Assembly (NCBI GenBank): GCA_020636325.1
Contig: JACJYC010000010.1
Coordinates: forward strand, 176,300-240,299
Direction of reading: 5' to 3'
DNA length: 64,000 nucleotides
Source of the DNA: Lewinellaceae bacterium
GTDB lineage: Bacteria > Bacteroidota > Bacteroidia > Chitinophagales > Saprospiraceae
In this document: one piece after another, positions 61,472-64,000 of the stretch
Layout: each line of letters starts with the position of its first letter
Numbering within the stretch: position 1 is the stretch's first letter
The notes under the pieces: generated by a model
The model's database searches: none
What the model was told of the DNA's origin: nothing
The model's input: the letters and a program-made list of their open reading frames with translations, nothing else
Program-made: the position numbers and the translations under genes

Positions 61472-62986
61472 ATGAAACACCTCACCATCCTCTGCCTCGT
61501 CGCCCTATGCCTGTTCTCATCCCCATGCGCCCGCGCCCAAACCACCGCATCCGCCAACCAAAAGCTGGACGCGATGATCACAAAAGGCATGGCCGACTGG
61601 AAGATCCCGGGCCTGGCGGCCGTTGTGGTCAAGGACGGGCAGGTGGTCTTCCAAAAGGCTTACGGGGTTAAAAACCTGGAAACCAAAGCGCCTGTCGACG
61701 AAAATACGCTCTTCAATATGGGCTCGACGACCAAGGCGGTGATCTGCATCGCGTTGGGCATGCTGGTGGACCAGGGGAAACTGCAATGGGAGGACAAGGT
61801 CCGCAAATACCTGCCCGCTTTTCAGCTGTCTGATCCTTATATCACCGAGGAAGCCAGGGTACAGGACCTGCTGACGCACAACCTGGGCATCGACCAAGCC
61901 GACCTGCTCTGGGTTGTCGACAGCACGTCCACTGAAGAAACCCTGGCGCGCTTCCGGTTTGCGGAAAAGGCCTACCCCATCCGCGGCGGCTTCATCTACA
62001 ACAACCTGATGTATGCCGTGGCGGGTGAGGTCATCCGGGCCGCCAGCGGACAGCATTGGACGACCTTCGTGAAGGAAAACATCTTCAAACCGCTGGAAAT
62101 GACCCATACCGTAGCCAAAGCGGCCGACCTGTTCAAGGGCGGGAATTACGTTACCCCGTATGTCGACGATATCGAAGACGGTCTGGTGACCGCCAATTAC
62201 AACCTGTCCGACCAGATCGGGGCGGCCGGCATGATCTGGTCCTGCGGGGCCGATATCGGTCATTACCTGACCTTCCTGGTCAACGGCGGCGTCTACAAAT
62301 CGGATACGCTGCTCAAGCCCGCCACCTTCCGGTATTTGTTCGAACCCCATGCTTTTGTCAACAAGGAAAGTTTCTATCCCACCCAAAACCTCACGCACCC
62401 CAACTGGATCACCTACGGACTCGGCTGGTTCCAAACGGATTACCGCGGGGTCAAGCTGGATTTCCATACGGGCAGCATCTCGGGGCTGATCGCGATAGCC
62501 GGGGTCATGCACGACAAGAAAACAGCGGTTTATGTGTTTTCGAACCTGGATCACGCCGAATTGCGGCACGCCATCCTGTACAAGGCCATGGACCTCTACG
62601 CCTTTGGCGACGACAGCCGGGACTGGCACCGGGAGATCTTCGACCTGTACATGGGTTTTCGCAGGCAAGCGGCGGCCGGGCTGAAGAAACAGGCAGCCGC
62701 CAGGGTACCGAACACGAAGCCTTCACTCGATTTGAAAGCCTATGCCGGGGTATATGCGCACGAAATGCTGGGCACGGTCGAGGTTTCCGTGGAAAATGAC
62801 CGCCTGATCATCCATTTCAATCATTTTTTAACGCTGCAAGCCCATCATTGGCATTATGACACCTTCCAATCCGACAAAAACAACCGGTATAAGGATGCAA
62901 TAATGGTCAATTTCAACCTGGATCAACAGGGCGCGGTGGAAGAAATGGAGGCATTCGGGGAGCGGTTCCGGAAAACAGCCCGGTAA
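61472..62986 (+). CDS. Serine hydrolase, beta-lactamase class C family, with C-terminal DUF3471-like domain
   Basis: 504 residues. The signal peptide ends at ARAQT. Active-site residues are S85-T-T-K88, Y176-N-N178 and H332-T-G (FHTGSISG), so the family triad is complete. The last about 100 residues (LKAYAGVYAHEMLGTVEVSVENDRLIIHF) form a DUF3471-like lipocalin tail. It is a paralogue of the 28.2 kb hydrolase, with the same domain order but distant sequence. It probably acts in the periplasm on an ester or a D-amino-acid peptide. The FkbM gene follows after 23 bp. Confidence 0.92.
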   Translation: MKHLTILCLVALCLFSSPCARAQTTASANQKLDAMITKGMADWKIPGLAAVVVKDGQVVFQKAYGVKNLETKAPVDENTLFNMGSTTKAVICIALGMLVDQGKLQWEDKVRKYLPAFQLSDPYITEEARVQDLLTHNLGIDQADLLWVVDSTSTEETLARFRFAEKAYPIRGGFIYNNLMYAVAGEVIRAASGQHWTTFVKENIFKPLEMTHTVAKAADLFKGGNYVTPYVDDIEDGLVTANYNLSDQIGAAGMIWSCGADIGHYLTFLVNGGVYKSDTLLKPATFRYLFEPHAFVNKESFYPTQNLTHPNWITYGLGWFQTDYRGVKLDFHTGSISGLIAIAGVMHDKKTAVYVFSNLDHAELRHAILYKAMDLYAFGDDSRDWHREIFDLYMGFRRQAAAGLKKQAAARVPNTKPSLDLKAYAGVYAHEMLGTVEVSVENDRLIIHFNHFLTLQAHHWHYDTFQSDKNNRYKDAIMVNFNLDQQGAVEEMEAFGERFRKTAR

Positions 62987-63009
62987 CAAAAGGAGCGCAG
63001 GCTGCAAAA

Positions 63010-63975
63010 ATGAAAAAAGCCGCAATCAAGTCAATCGATCAATACCTGAAAGGCAGCCGGATCAATGCCTTTGACGTCGGGGCCAAAGGCGGCGTTTTTG
63101 CCCTCAAAAAGATCCGGCCGTTTGTCGACTATTTCGGGTTTGAGCCCAATCCGGATGAGTTTGGGAAACTGGATCAAGCGGCTCATATCCAATATTTCCC
63201 GTTTGCCCTGGGCGATCAAAACGGGGTCCGGAATTTTAATATCACCCGGCACCCGAGCTATTCCTCCTTTCTGCAACTGGACGATCAAAATTTTGAAAAA
63301 CATTTCGGGTTGATGAAGGACGCCCACCTTTGGAAGGCGGGTATGGAAATTGAGCGGACCGTCCCGGTAGACGTCCGAACCATCGACCATATCCTGGAAG
63401 ACTACCAAATTGACCGCATCGACTTTTTGAAACTGGACACCCAAGGGACGGAACTGAACATCCTGGAAGGTGCAAAAACCGCGCTGCACCAAAAGAAAAT
63501 CGGGGTCATCTACAGCGAATTCAGTTTTATAAAAACCTACAAAGGGCAGAACTCCTTTTCCGAACTGGACCAATACCTCAACCGATCGGGCTACGAATGC
63601 ATGGACTGCCGATTCTATCCGGAGGCGGTGCAAAAACCGGGTTTCCGCCCTTTTGGTAAAAAGATATACGACCCGTCCAGGTTTTCCATCGGCGGAGATG
63701 CCGTGTTCATCCCCCGAACAGACCAGGTGGATTTTGACGAGAAAAGCCGGTTCAAAACCGGGCTGATCCTTGCGCAGTTGGGGTACCTGAGCGTTGCAAA
63801 AAACCTGTTTGCTGCATCCGGGTTGGCTGAATTCGAAATTCAGGTGTTGTTAAAATATTTCCTGCCCCCTGTTTTCAGGAATTGGGTGATTGACCTCGTC
63901 CCTCCATTGATCTATCGCTGTATGAAAACCATGATGAAGGGCTTTCGTAAAACAAGGTACTTGGTATTCCTTTAA
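63010..63975 (+). CDS. FkbM-family methyltransferase
   Basis: 321 residues. It shows the FkbM SAM-binding pattern: FDVGAKGGVF, FGFEPNPDEF, YFPFALGDQNG, and IDFLKLDTQGTELNILEGA at the active-site strand. The family O-methylates sugars and polyketides, often in surface-polysaccharide loci. The C-terminal 80 residues are extra and helical. No glycosyltransferases are visible before the window ends 25 bp later. Confidence 0.92.
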   Translation: MKKAAIKSIDQYLKGSRINAFDVGAKGGVFALKKIRPFVDYFGFEPNPDEFGKLDQAAHIQYFPFALGDQNGVRNFNITRHPSYSSFLQLDDQNFEKHFGLMKDAHLWKAGMEIERTVPVDVRTIDHILEDYQIDRIDFLKLDTQGTELNILEGAKTALHQKKIGVIYSEFSFIKTYKGQNSFSELDQYLNRSGYECMDCRFYPEAVQKPGFRPFGKKIYDPSRFSIGGDAVFIPRTDQVDFDEKSRFKTGLILAQLGYLSVAKNLFAASGLAEFEIQVLLKYFLPPVFRNWVIDLVPPLIYRCMKTMMKGFRKTRYLVFL

Positions 63976-64000
63976 AACAGGCAAAGACGGGGATAAGGAG

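Overview
The window looks like a chromosome segment of a Bacteroidota bacterium, most likely of the Saprospiria/Lewinella type (inference). The evidence is a huge PKD-repeat protein with a type B type IX secretion (T9SS) sorting domain next to a PorP/SprF-like gene, families GH92 and GH97, a hybrid two-component system, the rpmB-rpmG-DUF4295-ftsY order, promoter elements of the TAnnTTTG type, and moderately high GC. No rRNA, phage or CRISPR array was seen. The only mobile DNA is a decayed IS1182-type transposase at the left edge, plus one palindromic element.

Layout. 0-14 kb: transposase remnant, ferritin-like DUF2202 lipoprotein, GH92 mannosidase, T9SS cargo plus PorP/SprF, GH97, and a sigma factor/anti-sigma-like pair. 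14-31 kb: HIT protein, S9 peptidase, a CGNR-regulator/DinB divergon, MarR-GNAT fusion, tricorn-like protease, TPR protein, DUF2911 fusion and a serine hydrolase. 29.8-31.8 kb: tRNA-Arg, rpmB, rpmG, DUF4295 and ftsY, with a degenerate tRNA copy. 32-37 kb: L-serine dehydratase, a lipoprotein and a BNR-repeat protein. 37-44.6 kb: a sugar-acid operon (gntP-like, denD, SDR) divergent from a hybrid sensor kinase. 45.4-49.1 kb: a SARP/BTAD-type regulator followed by two novel proteins behind helically phased heptamers. 49-54.5 kb: LytTR regulator with two coupled LytS-type kinases (one with a degraded ATPase) and an adenylate cyclase. 54.8-64 kb: membrane protein, a cupin/monooxygenase operon, SMR transporter, a CHAT-transglutaminase protein, a second serine hydrolase and an FkbM methyltransferase.

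Two themes stand out. First, the SARP-like gene is followed by six TTTAAGA-like heptamers at 10-12 bp steps. They end about 9 bp before a TAnnTTTG-like element, the geometry known for actinobacterial SARP operators. The two genes behind them appear to share a C-terminal beta domain. Second, many intergenic regions carry short-period arrays (7-9 bp units of several families). They often begin exactly at, and even supply, the stop codon of the preceding gene.

All function calls come from reading the protein sequences by eye. No database search was run.
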